Shown: positions 24,538-35,594 of the stretch, piece after piece
Position numbering within the stretch: position 1 is the stretch's first letter
Layout of the letters: the number at the start of each line of letters is the position of its first letter
Origin: Prosapia bicincta
Taxonomy: Eukaryota; Arthropoda; Insecta; Hemiptera; Cercopidae
Reading direction: 5' to 3'
Assembly: GCA_036971475.1 (NCBI GenBank)
Contig: JBAIZL010000002.1
Coordinates: 169,660,524 to 169,724,523 of the forward strand
Length of the DNA: 64,000 nucleotides
The notes under the pieces: model-generated
What the model saw: only the letters and a program-made list of their open reading frames with translations
What the model was told of the DNA's origin: nothing
The model's database searches: none
Made by a program: the position numbers and the translations under genes

Positions 24538-25769
24538 CCCTCAACATGTACAACACAAAAACTGCATCAATATATAGTTCATGAATTTTGAGGAATCAAA
24601 AAAAAGATAGAATCCCATAGCGTAAATAATACAGAATGTATCAGAGACGGTCGTGGTGTTCACAGAAGTTTATTATTGTATGTACTTGAATAGTTATCTC
24701 TGTTTAAAGTTTAAGCTGTAATGGTTTGAAACAAAACCTTGTATATTTTCCAAACCACTCAGGGGATGTGGCTGTCTATGTTATATCTTGTTTCTCTGAT
24801 GTCCTCAATGTAAATGTGTATAGAAGGAAACATTTTAAAAGTTTTCGAATTTGTGTCCTAAAAAAAAGCATGAATCCTAGTTTGTGGATTTGGAGAATTT
24901 CTTTAAAAAAATAGAATCCAATTCAAATACTTTAATAACACAGAATGTATCACAGATTCACGCGGTGTTCACAGATTTTTAGTATTGTTTCTACTAAAAT
25001 ATCCATCTTACTAATGCGTTTTCTCTTAAAAATACTTGTTTCTTCGAATTTCGTTATTTGAAAATCTCTTGAAACTTTATTTGTTTCCGGTTGGTAACAG
25101 GTTAAGATATTGAGTCTTTTGTAAATGGTCTTATTATTAAAAATGTTCATCTGAATATTTGAATAAGCAACCCGTTGCTATGGAAACGAGTTATGTTGGC
25201 TGCACAACTTTTAAATCAATTTTTAGGAAGGTGGTCACTCAGTAACAAGGCGTGTTTAATTTCTCAGAAATTTCGTCTCAGACGTGTGTTTAGAAAACAA
25301 TACGTTTCCAAGAAGCTTTATCGCCTGAATATCTTAATTTGTTGCTTTAATGCTTCTAAGAAAACTACCAAGATGGCCGAGGAAGCCTATTATTTCGTGT
25401 AATTTATGGTTGAGCGCATATCGTATCATTTTGTTTGGTGTTTGTTTTGATTTATTTCAAAATTGTGAAGAGATCGTTTAACCATAAAAGATGTCGTAAA
25501 TAGAAGCCTGCATAAAGCTCTTTACTCTCCAACATGACGTCACGGAAATAATATAAGAATACTTGAAAGTGCATTGCGTTGATGCACAAACGGACAAGAC
25601 AGAAGCCTCATTGAAGAAATAATATTAGTGACTACAAACACCATAAACCGGTGAGATAAGACAACAAATCAATCATAATATAAAACGAAAATATAATTTT
25701 TTAATAAACAATGAAACGCGTTAGAGCGCGAAAGATGTTTTAAAGCCATATCAGTTAGTATAACTTCAT
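24538..25769. other. AT-rich DNA, no gene seen
   Basis: Frames at 24,726-24,914, 24,950-25,150 (minus) and 25,175-25,402 have no family motif. One RFX-like site is listed separately. Confidence 0.55.
25174..25187 (+). promoter_or_regulatory. RFX X-box-like site
   Basis: GTTGCTATGGAAAC matches the imperfect-palindrome X-box consensus bound by RFX factors. It is a single 14-bp site with no gene identified beside it, so function is uncertain. Confidence 0.25.
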
Positions 25770-26334
25770 TGCATTACTGAAACAGTTGTAAGATTTTATA
25801 TTACGGTATTTAATTTTATTTTATGTACATAAAGTTACAAACACATTCAAATGAAAAGAAGCTAAATATGCTCTATATGACCTCCGTTCTATTTGAGGCA
25901 ACACTCGAACCGTTCTTGAAGGTTTTGAATCATTTTCGTGAAGAGGGGTTGTTTCAAGCTCGTTATACATAAGGTTGTTTCCCCTGTAGTGTGACGATGG
26001 GGTTGGTGGGTCATCACGGAAAATCCTCTCCTTCATCATTCTCCAGACGTAGGCGTCAGTTGGTGTAAGATCGGGGGAGTGGCTTGGATAACGAAAGTTT
26101 GTTTTAAGGGAGATGAGGCGGTTGCCAAAAGTTTCTTGAAGGAACGCATTGTTGTCTAAGGTAGTGTGGCTGGTTGCACCATCTAACTGGAACCATTGTA
26201 AATGAAAACGCAGGTTTCGGGCACAACAAAATCTCCCGAGGTCTCCTATTAAACGACAAATAATTGGTCTAATTCTGAGAAAAGACAACTACAGCTGATT
26301 CAGATTCAGTGCTGTTCATTTTGGCGCAAACGGT
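25770..26334 (-). mobile_element. Mariner-like element, internally deleted (copy 1)
   Basis: The 5' terminus on the minus strand reads CGCCAAAATGAACAGCACTG, matching the termini of copy 2 at 27,971-28,494. The subterminal CAGCTGTAGT is also shared. Right after it comes the C-terminal third of a transposase; the N-terminal domain is missing. Downstream the two copies align through GTGTTTGTAA and CATAAAATAAAAT, but the 3' inverted repeat of this copy is not recognisable, so its left edge is approximate. Confidence 0.75.
25821..26288 (-). pseudogene. Mariner-family transposase C-terminal relic (DD41D type)
   Basis: A 155-codon open stretch without the DNA-binding and first catalytic regions. 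Recognisable motifs: WFQLDGATSHT with D36 as the second catalytic Asp, then RYPSHSPDLTPTDAYVW with D78 as the third. There are 41 residues between them, the spacing of the rosa-like DD41D branch of Tc1/mariner. MMKERIFRDDPP follows as in the family. A transposase of this family is usually about 340 residues, so more than half is gone. The ATG at 26,288 lies in sequence fused by the internal deletion and is unlikely to be a real start. A non-functional remnant. Confidence 0.85.
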
Positions 26335-26342
26335 AGAATCGC

Positions 26343-27175
26343 CATATGGCAATGTTTCATCTGGCAAACACGATTTCATCGGGCAAACACGATTTCATCG
26401 GGCAAACATCGTTTCATCTGGCAAATATTGTTTCAACTGACAAACATGGTTTCATCTGGCAAACATGGTTTCATCGGGGCAAAAATGGTTTCATTTGGCA
26501 AATATGGTTTCATCTGGCAAACATGGATTCATCTGGCAAATATGGTTTCATCTTACAAAAGTGGTTTTATCTGGCAAACCTGATTCTATCTGACAAACAT
26601 GGTTCCATCTAGCAAACATAGTTCCATCTGGGAAGCATGCTTTCACCTGGCAAACATGGTTTCATTTGGCAAATATGGTTTCATCCTGTAAACATAGTTT
26701 AATCTGGCAAATGTTGTTCCATCTGGCAAACATAGCCAAATCCGGCAAACGTGGTTCCATCCGGCAAACATGGTTTCATCTGGCAAATGTTGTTCCATCT
26801 AGCAAACATAGCCAAATCTGCAAACATGGTTCCATCTACCAAACATGATTTTATCTGGCAAATATAGTTTCATCTGGCAAACATGGTTCCGTCTGACAAA
26901 CATGGTTCCATCTGGCAAACATGTTTCCATCTGGTAAAGATTGTCCCAACTGGCAAACATGATTTCGTCTGTCAAACATGGCTCCATCCGGCAAACATGG
27001 TTTCATCTGGCAAACATGGTCTCATCTGGCAAACATGGTTTCATCTGGCAAACATGGTTCCGTCTGGCAAACATGGTTTCATCTGGCAAACATGGTTCCA
27101 TCCGGTAAAGTTGGTTTCACCTGGCAAACATTGTACCATCTGGCAAACATAGTCAAATCTGGTAAACATGACCAG
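26343..27175 (+). repeat. 19-bp minisatellite, about 44 units
   Basis: Unit close to CATGGTTTCATCTGGCAAA. Occurrences of TCATCTGG are 19 bp apart (for example 27,001 to 27,020). Since 19 leaves remainder 1 on division by 3, three units form a 57-bp, 19-residue cycle, giving misleading open frames of 60-89 codons in both strands. The array starts within about 10 bp of the mariner terminal repeat at 26,334. Confidence 0.97.
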
Positions 27176-27970
27176 AAACGTTTAGAATATGGAGTATCTG
27201 GTTAATTATTATAATGGAGAAAACAAAATACGAGTGAAGGCTTATAGAGGGTCCGGGGGATCTACGCGGCGTAGAAATGCAACAGGCACGACAATTATTA
27301 GTACTGGGAGGTGTAAGGAAGATATAGACAATATAATAAACAAGGTAATGCAAAGAATAAGAGTTGAATTTCTCACATGATACAAAATACGGGGAAAGAC
27401 AAAGAGCGTTCATAAAAATTTATTTTTTAATTCTGTATTTAACAGTACAACTTATACTGGGCCACATTTGTATTAAATTAACAAACGTCAAAAACATAAA
27501 CTTATGTAAACTGAAATGGCGTCTTGTGTATTAGCAAACGGTTAGACGGACGGAAGTAGAGAGAAAATGAAGGTTGAAACACGACAAACCCAGAAAAAAA
27601 GTACTCTGGTAAAGAATGCCAGACGAAAGAATTCCGAAACCAGTTCTGTTATGGGAGCCGAGAACGATTAAAGCCGTAGTCCATTGGTCAGTGAATTTAT
27701 CATCCGACGATGTAGATACCGGCGATTCACAGTTGTGGGAGGGATCTAGTGGCGGGAAACGTAAGTTCTAGACAGATTAAAAGTCAAGATCATTGTGGTC
27801 ATGCGCCTCGTAACTGCATTGTCCTACGTGCCAGTACTCAGAGGCAAGGTCGTAGCGGTAGACATTAGGGAGGTAGAGGAACGCCGAGGTACTGCAGCGC
27901 TTGGACGTGCTTACAAATCCAAACAGGCCTATACTCTCTTCCGGGTTAGCACTAGCTAACTTTTCTTATA
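27176..27970. other. Spacer between repeats, no gene seen
   Basis: Less AT-rich than the surroundings. Frames at 27,153-27,413 (minus) and 27,189-27,380 show no known motif. Confidence 0.55.
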
Positions 27971-28494
27971 GCGTGTGCTCCAAAATAAACAGTACTGAAA
28001 CTGAACCAGCTGTAGTAGAATGATTTATTTAGGAGACTTTGTTATACCGGAAACCTGCCTTTTCGTTCATAATGGTTCCAGCTAGGTGGCGCAACCAGCT
28101 ACACTGATTTAGACAACATTGCTTTTCATGAAACTTTTGGCAACAAACTTTTCTTACCCAGCCCACTCCCCCGATCTTACACCACCTAATGTTTTCGTCT
28201 AGGGAATGATGAAGGAGAAAATTTTCGGTGACGACTCACCTACCACCATCGCCTAGCTACAGGAGAAAATAGCCATGTGTATAACGAGCATGACACAACT
28301 CCTCGTCACCAAGATGATGCAAAACCTTAAAGAAATGTAGAGTGCTGTCTCAAATTTAACGTAGGTCATATAGAACATGTTTATGCCCGAGTCTAACTTA
28401 TTCAGCTTATTTTTACTTGTATGTGTTTGTAAAACTATGTATATAAAATAAAATCTTAGCACTGCCTGAGTACTGTTTATTTTGGCGCCTACGT
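27971..28494 (+). mobile_element. Mariner-like element, internally deleted (copy 2)
   Basis: 524 bp flanked by TA at 27,969-27,970 and 28,495-28,496. Imperfect terminal repeats of about 26 bp share CCAAAATAAACAGTACT. Transposase traces on the plus strand: WFQLGGATSYTDLDN from 28,073, in which the catalytic Asp codon GAT is GGT (28,085-28,087). Then, in another frame, HSPDLTPPNVFV, where the last catalytic Asp is Asn, followed by a stop and GMMKEKIFGDDSP. It shares the same internal deletion with copy 1, in opposite orientation. Non-autonomous and dead. Confidence 0.88.
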
Positions 28495-28569
28495 TAATTT
28501 ATTATAAAATGATTAAGGCAAATTTTAAAATACCTAAACCATTTAAATTATTCTTTTATTTTAATATTC

Positions 28570-29215
28570 TATATAACAAGTAATATTAAAAAAATATCTT
28601 TCAAGTCAATTCCTACTGAGGTTGACAAAGACAAATTTTATTTTAGATACTTTTTATTTTATAATTACAATTATAAATACGTATATAGATATGACAGCAT
28701 CACAGTAATAAGTGACAAAATAAAAAATAAATTTTCTTACAATTTTCAATTTTCCCCCTTATACGGGCTTGTTTTGGTTTTTTACTACTTATTCCCATTC
28801 TTTTTTTACTTTATAAAGCTGATGGAGATATATAATTTCTCATTCTATCCATCTCATGTAATGCTTCATTATTGTGAGGAACGTTTCTCTTTTAATTTCA
28901 TATACGTCTTTAAGTAATAGGTATCTATGGAAAAGTTGGCTCATTGCGAAAGTGCTGGATTTCAAGCCTGTAGTCATTCAGTTAGAATCCGACCCCGATA
29001 TCAACTTTAGAAATTTAATAATTGAATAAATATTTGAAAAACTATTTTTACATCAATATTGTCATCCATTACGCGTTTAAAAAAATGAATTTGGATTTGA
29101 TTGGATGAAGGAAAACGTATTTTACTAACGATTGAAAATTTGTACAATATGAGGAGAGTATGAGCTAATGGAAGGAATTGCAAAAAACATTCTACTAACA
29201 TCGCATAGGTCCGAA
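28570..29215 (+). repeat. Dispersed repeat family DR1, interrupted copy
   Basis: 5' part (to about 28,690) has AACAAGTAATAT and CAATTCCTACTGAGGTTGAC. The 3' part (from about 29,015) has TTTGAAAAACTATTT, ACGATTGAAAATTTGTACAA and GAGAGTATGAGCTAATGGAA. About 325 bp of other sequence separates them. The AT tract typical of other copies is absent here. Confidence 0.75.
28930..29003 (+). ncRNA. tRNA-like / SINE-head relic (tentative)
   Basis: TTGGCTCATTGCGAAAG (from 28,936) resembles a Pol III A-box. AGTTAGAATCC (28,980-28,990) resembles a B-box, about 43 bp downstream as in tRNAs. Acceptor and anticodon stems do not pair well, so it is a pseudo-tRNA or SINE head at best. It lies in the segment that interrupts the DR1 copy. 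Confidence 0.3.
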
Positions 29216-29222
29216 CATATGA

Positions 29223-29754
29223 CAGTGCAGGCGCGTATTCAAGAGCTCAAAAACTTTGGGTTAAAAATCGACCATATATTATTAAATTAGGACTTTCTAT
29301 TAATTAGACTTTTACTTAAGTTAATTCGTCTTTTATTGTAAATAAAAAATAAAATTTCAATTTTTAATTTGAAAATGTGACGCGTTCCCTCGGCATACGC
29401 TCGTAAACGTCTAAACGTTTTACCAACAGATAGCGCTAGTAAAGCTTAGTCTCGAACATATGATTTTCAATACGTAATTTTGCAAGCGTAATATTCGCAG
29501 TTGACTCCGGAATTGTTCGTGTTGGAAGAATAACTACTTATATTAATTAATAAACCATTTTTATAATAATAGATTATTATGAAATTAATAATATTCTCTA
29601 GCCATAAGTGTTATCGAAACTGGAAAAATTATTTATTAAAAAGTCTAATTTGCTACGAATCTTAATCAGGTTACCGATTTCTAACGCAACGTAGAAAGAA
29701 CTTTTTCTATAGGCGTTTTTACATAGCCGCACGCGCGCACATACACACACACAC

Positions 29755-29792
<38 letters not shown>

Positions 29793-29846
29793 GCATTGAT
29801 CGCCCCCCCCCCCCCCAAAGCAAGTAGCTGGATACGCGCCTGCAGT
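29223..29846. mobile_element. Possible small DNA element with TGCAGGCGCGTAT ends
   Basis: CAGTGCAGGCGCGTATT at 29,223 is mirrored by ATACGCGCCTGCAGTG ending at 29,846; 13 bp match exactly. Next to the right end are a C14 run (29,803-29,816) and an (AC)n(AT)n tract (29,744-29,792). No target duplication is convincing, so two unrelated copies of one terminus are also possible. Confidence 0.35.
29744..29816. repeat. (AC)n(AT)n microsatellite and C14 run
   Basis: AC units to about 29,755, AT units to 29,792, then 14 consecutive C at 29,803-29,816. Confidence 0.95.
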
Positions 29847-30454
29847 GTGGTTGCTAACGAACGGAACGAAGCCGGAAGGAAGAGAGCGCACGAACAAGAG
29901 AACTTGGTCGCACTCAGGAACAAAAATTGCCAGCAAAACAATCTGTAGTAAGACAAAGTTTATCTGGTCGCGCCTGTCGGAAGACGCTCATGCCTCCTTG
30001 CCTCCCGAAGTATTACTCGGGGTTAGACGGTTTTCCTTAATGCATTCATATCTCAATAGTAGACTTGAATGTGTGATCGCCCACATTCTGGAGCTACAGG
30101 TGGGATGTCGCTCCCTCGTTTTAATATTACGAATTCCTAATAAAAACGCATTGATGACGTCACCATAAAGCTTATTTATCTAAATAAATTATACAAATTC
30201 CCTCATATATACAACCAAGCAAAACAGTTATTTTTGAAATATTTTAATATAGACTTTAACGACTGTTTTTAATGATAACTTTGAAGTCCATCCAAGTTAA
30301 CGATTTTGAAGTTATTGTTTCTGATTAAAAAAAAGTAAAACCATTCAATAATTTTATCAAGGGTTAGTTGAGTTAATTTTCAACTGAAATTACTCTTTGT
30401 GGTCCATTCCAACCCTTATCACGATAGCTTCGTAACCTTCACATATACAAAGGT
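29847..30454. other. No gene seen
   Basis: A frame of 107 codons (29,845-30,168) has balanced composition but no recognisable domain. It begins in a transposon terminus and is treated as chance. Confidence 0.5.
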
Positions 30455-30508
30455 GTTTTTATCCAATTCTTTCTGTTAGTTTACACTCTCTTTATATATA
30501 TATATATA
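30455..30508 (-). repeat. DR1 family, 3' tail only
   Basis: CCAATTCTTTCTGTTAGTTT and ACACTCTC followed by an AT tract correspond to the 3' end of DR1 read on the minus strand. The rest of the repeat is missing; a hammerhead palindrome begins here instead. Confidence 0.6.
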
Positions 30509-30547
30509 TTAAAACAACATAGGTTTTTCAAATACAAGAATATTTAT

Positions 30548-30607
30548 TAATTTATATTCAAAGCTTTTCGTTGGTAAACAGTAACAACATCATCAGGAAT
30601 GAAAATT
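30548..30607 (-). ncRNA. Hammerhead ribozyme motif, conserved core
   Basis: On the minus strand: core CTGATGA (complement of 30,590-30,596), extra T, stem II GTTGTTA/TACCAAC with one mismatch, GAAA (complement of 30,566-30,569), palindromic stem III AAGCTT, then T as cleavage nucleotide. Stem I has ATTC/GAAT, a 2x2 internal loop, then five more A-U pairs. It belongs to the same family as 1827-1887. Confidence 0.75.
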
Positions 30608-30624
30608 ACAATAATGATTATTGT

Positions 30625-30684
30625 AATTTTCATTCCTGATATTGGTACTGTTTACCAACGAAAAGCTTTGAATATAAATTAATA
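30625..30684 (+). ncRNA. Hammerhead relic with core deletion
   Basis: The right palindrome arm has CTGATATTGG where the left arm has CTGATGATGTTG, so core G8-A9 are lost. GTTTACCAACGAAAAGCTTT is intact. Predicted inactive. Confidence 0.6.
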
Positions 30685-30720
30685 AATATTCTTGTATTTA
30701 AAAAACCTATGTTGTTTTAA

Positions 30721-31763
30721 ATTATTAAACAAGAAAACGTATTATATATATATATAACGTATTTAAAATATAACTTTACTTTTAGGGTATATATTTAATT
30801 TCCTTACCTTCTATAGTCTCACCTTCAGGTTTCTAAATAATTAACACCAATAGCAAGTTTAACATCACTTGCATTTATTCCTGACATTTAATTATTACAC
30901 ATTGTACCAAATTACCTTAATACTATTTAGTGACAAGATTGACTGCTTAATTAATGTTACAATTACAAAGTGGACTCTTGAGGCTTTAGGTTTATTACAA
31001 TAAAATTTAGTAATGGCAGTGTTAATTGCTCTTTTTCTCGGGTCGTTATTATAGATCTTTTATAAATTAGAAAGTGGTAACAAAAACTACATTATTATTT
31101 GATACTAATGAATTTAAAATTGTTCTGAATTTACTAAGTTTATAAAGCTGTGTTGGCTAATTTTAATGTAAAAAGAAAGTACTTATTGTTCGTTGAGTTC
31201 CTGAAATCTTGACCGTTGAAAGATAGTTAGCTGCACTTTTTCACATAACTAACTTACTTTCCTAATTATCTACTAAATCATTTACGTCGCACTTTTAAAT
31301 TTTACACAAAAAATTACAATTCTTTTAATTCTATTGAACAAAATTTACCTAACTTTGCTGACACTTGCCCCCCCCCCAATACGTCTGCCCTCTTCTCAAG
31401 TTCCTCCAAGACTCCTCCACCGATCACTTCCTTTTGCCACCTCGCATCATCTCTCCCCCTTACGTATTTTAGTTAATTTGGCTATCCCCATACCCATTTA
31501 CCAAGAGCTTTCTCTAACGGTAGAGTGTTATTATAACCCAGCTATTTTAGTCCTTGGAAACTCCTAACTTAAAATACTTGGACCCTTCTTTTGTTAAGGT
31601 TCCCACAGCCCCTTTATGACTACACTTCAAAATAGAACAATGGTTAAGTACTTTGACCGTATTTATAGTTACTATTCTTGTCGCTTTTGCTTAATATTTC
31701 TTCCGACTATTGTTCTTTTTGGGTATCAACTCAATTTGTTCTCTAGCCTCATACGTTTATGTT

Positions 31764-31766
<3 letters not shown>
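30721..31766. other. No gene seen
   Basis: AT-rich; a C9 run near 31,369 and a pyrimidine-rich patch at 31,370-31,470 hold no recognisable motif. Confidence 0.55.

Positions 31767-31830
<64 letters not shown>
31767..31830. repeat. (AT)n microsatellite
   Basis: About 32 AT units immediately before a foldback repeat. Confidence 0.97.
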
Positions 31831-31833
<3 letters not shown>

Positions 31834-32000
31834 TTTTACTATATGTACTTAAACAAGAATCTTACTTGTTATTTATGCGAGTTAACTTTCAAAGATTGGT
31901 CGTATCTTCATCATCGGGCATCACTGGCCGAGGGTTGTAGTAGACTATCAAGTATAAGTACCAAGTAAGATTCTTGTTTAAGTACATATAGTGAAAGTGA
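31830..32000. repeat. Foldback element around a hammerhead
   Basis: Arms 31,830-31,868 and 31,962-32,000 are complementary over about 39 bp (CACTTTTACTATATGTACTT and complement, differing at one or two bases). The interior of about 93 nt holds a hammerhead fold on the minus strand. Confidence 0.9.
31872..31926 (-). ncRNA. Hammerhead-like ribozyme, one core change
   Basis: On the minus strand: core CCGATGA (complement of 31,911-31,917; U4 is C), extra T, stem II GAAGAT/ATCTTT (6 bp with a G-T pair), GAAA (complement of 31,887-31,890). Stem III is the perfect palindrome AGTTAACT, with C as cleavage nucleotide. Stem I is ATGC/GCAT (4 bp). Only U4 departs from consensus, so activity is doubtful but the fold is well kept. 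Confidence 0.6.
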
Positions 32001-32033
32001 TAAGTGAATACAAGAAAACAGTGTTGCAAAGCT

Positions 32034-32037
<4 letters not shown>

Positions 32038-32094
<57 letters not shown>

Positions 32095-32520
32095 TATATA
32101 TCTTGTTAAAACTTTCAATCGTTAATAAAATACTTTTTATTCATCCACTCGAGTTCAAATACATTTTGTTAAACTTGTAGTGGATAAAACTTAATGTTAA
32201 TACCTCTTTTTCAAATATTAATTCCTTAATTAAATTTAATTAACTAATTTTAGCTTTATATGGTAGAAAAACTTTTCAATACGAGCAAGGTATGCAATAA
32301 GCTATGTTATTCCGTCCCATTTGGCTTAAAATAAGTGATACCACATGATTTCATAAAACAGCTTATTTTATGTTATAGGTTATGTGAAAGAACAGCTGTT
32401 TTAATGCATAGGTTACTTTATATGTAATTATTTAATAAAAAGTAACTAAAATAAAAATTTGCTTTGATCTAACTAGGAATTGTCTTTAAAAATGTTCATT
32501 TATATCAGTTCAACCAACAC
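32038..32520 (-). repeat. Dispersed repeat family DR1, with (AT)n
   Basis: A minus-strand copy. (AT)n 32,038-32,092 sits at its 3' end. Then come the complement of ACGATTGAAAGTTT, CATCCACTCGAGTTCAAATA, CCCATTTGGCTTAAAATAAG and AACAGCTGTTTTAATGCATA, ending in TAACTAGGAATTGTC. Confidence 0.85.
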
Positions 32521-33982
32521 GCTGATATATCTCTTTTTGCTTTGTGTGTATCTGTTGTTAAAATCTCAGTAAGTCTTAATATTCCTTCAGGAGGAAGCTG
32601 TTAGTGATGCCTCTTTATGCAAACTAACCGGCCGCCCAGAATAAGTTCCCATCGTGTTATTGTGATTTGCAAAGACTGTACAACGCTGAAGACGTATTAA
32701 AACGTTACAGAAATACGTGAAAAAATTGTTTACCTTTTTAGGCGCCCAAACGACCGGAGGCCGCACCGAAACTGCAAGGAAATGCAAACTGTTTTCACTT
32801 TTACAAAAATGTTGTCGGGCCGGTGGAGGGGAGGTCCAGCTGGCCGTGACATAGATCCAGTGAGCCCGCGCCAGTGGTCCTGTCGAGTGTGCCGCGGATA
32901 TACGCTGTTATCATGGCTCTACTTTCAAGGTAACATAACCTCACTTCATTGCTAGCTTCCACGCTTCTTACAAACATTTTCTTTTGTGTTTTTTGTTTTG
33001 TGCTTTTAAAAATTCTAACGAAATTCAAATGTGGCCGGCATTTAAGGAATAATAAAAGGCTGTGGTCTTGCAGACGAAAAATCACAGCTTCCTTGAATCT
33101 GTGAACGCGGAGGATCGCGGATTGTGAGGCTTAACAAATACAATCCGTAGGAATTTTTTAAACAAAGTTAATAAATTTTAGTTTATTTACAGGAAAACAG
33201 TTTATTCGTAAGTATACAGGATTACTGTATGCACCAAAAAATATTAATTTATATTTAATGTATTTACTTTTAAGAAAATAAATAAAATTCAAACAAATTA
33301 TTGAAAAGTTTTTCGTTTGAAGAAATGCCGAAAATATAAACATAAATTTAAATAACAGATAGATTCAAGTACGTTATAATTATGCCAAACTCGTGTATAA
33401 GCCGACTTTTATAAATAACGTTTTAGAAATATTTACCAAAAGTTTCCTGTTTAAAACCAATAATGTATCAAGTTTTTTTATTATTTAGGTTGTTGAAATA
33501 AAATAATTGCATTACACTCTTCATGGTGGCAAAATAGCTTATGGCACAAATTTATAGTTAAAATCCTGTTTACTGGGTATAATAAGGTAAACAAATTTAT
33601 TTTGTATTGATTAAGAGTTATAAACATAAAAACCGTATAGTTTACATGTATAGACTATGTAACTTGTAATGGGCTAAACAAAGAATGTTTCATAACATCG
33701 GTGACCAAATTCTATTTTATTTATGAAGGATATACAGTTAATAAATAAACCAAAACTAAGCACTTGTTTTTTGAGGTATAGTACAGCCTATAAGGGCGGG
33801 GAGAAATTTAATCAGTATACGCTATTTGGTGCGAGACGCGGCTACACTCTTATGAGCGTTAAAGTCACCTGGAACTGAAGTACGTTAATCTTTTTCATGC
33901 AACGAGTCGAACGGGTCTTGTGTTATAACTGTTAATGTGTGATATTTTGGTGGAACATTTTAAACAGACATATTTATACACA

Positions 33983-33984
<2 letters not shown>
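32521..33984. other. No gene seen; a less AT-rich patch
   Basis: 32,590-33,110 is richer in GC than most of the window and holds short frames (32,587-32,787 and 32,801-33,085, minus) without a domain. The rest is AT-rich. Confidence 0.5.

Positions 33985-34058
<74 letters not shown>
33985..34058. repeat. (AT)n microsatellite
   Basis: About 37 uninterrupted AT units. Confidence 0.97.
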
Positions 34059-34061
<3 letters not shown>

Positions 34062-34589
34062 CAATACACATAAAAATTAGTAAATGTCTGTCTGTACTGC
34101 ATTACTACACATTCATCCGATCTACAAGAAACTGATACTGTAAAGGACACTTCCTTGGTGATTTCTGGCACATTTATGGGCTATAAATAATGGGAGCGCC
34201 TAACTAGATTTTTTTAATATAAAGGTTGATATTTCGTAAATGCTATTATTTGCGCCAAAACACATAACCTACATATTTACCACGACTTTTAAATATACAA
34301 AAATAATTCCGCAGGAGAGGTTTTAGTCCGTGGTCGAGGGTAGGTACTAGACTTTTTCATCTCGCCAGACACCTCCCTTTGGGACGCGCTCAATATTCCC
34401 CCTTTCCTCAGTCTTATTGTTTCCTCTTAGTTCCCTCCGTAAAGCGGAGATACAAGGTCCTTGTATATCCCAGAAGCAGAAGGCGTTTTTATCTTTACAC
34501 TGCTTTTATTCTAAGCTTTTATTCCCCAATCCTTAAGTGGTATGACGAAATACTTGGGTGATTAACTTGAACTAAACATGTAATATAAA
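34059..34589. other. No gene seen
   Basis: A 60-codon frame at 34,379-34,561 has no recognisable motif. Confidence 0.55.
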
Positions 34590-34983
34590 CAACAAGTCAT
34601 TTCCTAGTGGAGTCTACGAACAAAATTATTTTTCTTACTTTTTATGAAATAATTACATTTAATATAAATAAAGTAGCATAAATATGAGTTGACACAGTTA
34701 TCGTACCACATAACCTAAAACATAAAATCACCGGTTTGATGATATCGTATGTTACCACATATTTTAAGCCAAATGGGACGGAATAACTGTATTGCATAAC
34801 TTGCGCCTTTTGTGAAAAGCTTTTCTCAAATATAAAATTAAATTAATTCATTAAATTTAATTAATGAATAATTATTTGATAAAAACTGTATAAACACCAA
34901 GTGTCAGCCACTACAAGTTAAAAATATGTATTTGACCTTGAGTGGATGAATAGTAAGTATTTTATTAACGATTGAAAATTTGA

Positions 34984-35057
<74 letters not shown>

Positions 35058-35100
35058 AAGAGTGTGAACTAACAGGGGGAATTGAGAAATTTATAATGGT
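34590..35100 (+). repeat. Dispersed repeat family DR1, with (AT)n
   Basis: Plus-strand copy: ACATAACCTAAAACATAAAA, TTTTAAGCCAAATGGGACGG, TTAACGATTGAAAATTTGAA, (AT)n at 34,989-35,055, then GAGTGTGAACTAACAGGGGG. It has the same order of blocks as copies at 32,038, 39,612, 41,022 and 62,640. Confidence 0.88.
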
Positions 35101-35594
35101 TCGGACACATGGCAGTTAAAGACACCATAGGAACGGGTCGACCAACTAAGGGCGCAAGCAAATAGAAAGACTTTAAAGGCAGGAAGTTTATATTCTCTTA
35201 ATTGATTTTCATCCTTTATAGAACATGCGGCTATAATTCGTTAAATTCTGCGGCTAATTTTATAAATTCTGCGAAAGATTCAAATTTCAAACCTTCTATT
35301 ACGTTCGATTGCATTTCATATAGACACCGAAAAGAAAGACCATTTGTTGCAATACTAGCTCGTGGTGCAATTGTCAAAGCTTGATTGCATAACGCATTCT
35401 TCATTTCTATAGAAAGGCGTTTGCTGTTGGGTACATTAGAGCTTTACAACTGATAGTGAGTTAGTATTAACCTAATCACTTCAACGTGACAATACTACTA
35501 AGTAAGCGACACATTGAATGTAGATTAGTGGTAAAACTATATTAAACTGTTATCAAAGTATGAAATCCTTGCAGGTTTTGTGATGTACATCTTG
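35101..35594. other. No gene seen
   Basis: A 60-codon frame at 35,202-35,384 has no recognisable motif. Confidence 0.55.

Larger units (their letters stand above)
30509..30720. repeat. 105-bp palindrome with 1-nt spacer
   Basis: Arms 30,509-30,615 and 30,617-30,720 are complementary with few differences: AAAACAACATAGGTTTTT at one end, GTTGTTTTAA at the other, and ATTACAATAAT at the centre. Essentially no loop, so the DNA is a near-perfect cruciform. Each arm carries a hammerhead; the right one has a core deletion. Confidence 0.93.

Noticed and set aside
26346..27205. Several 60-89 codon frames in both strands
   Set aside because: All derive from the 19-bp minisatellite; no non-repeat coding sequence.
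29845..30168. 107-codon frame with protein-like composition
   Set aside because: Starts in a transposon terminus, no recognisable domain, no support on translation of neighbouring sequence.
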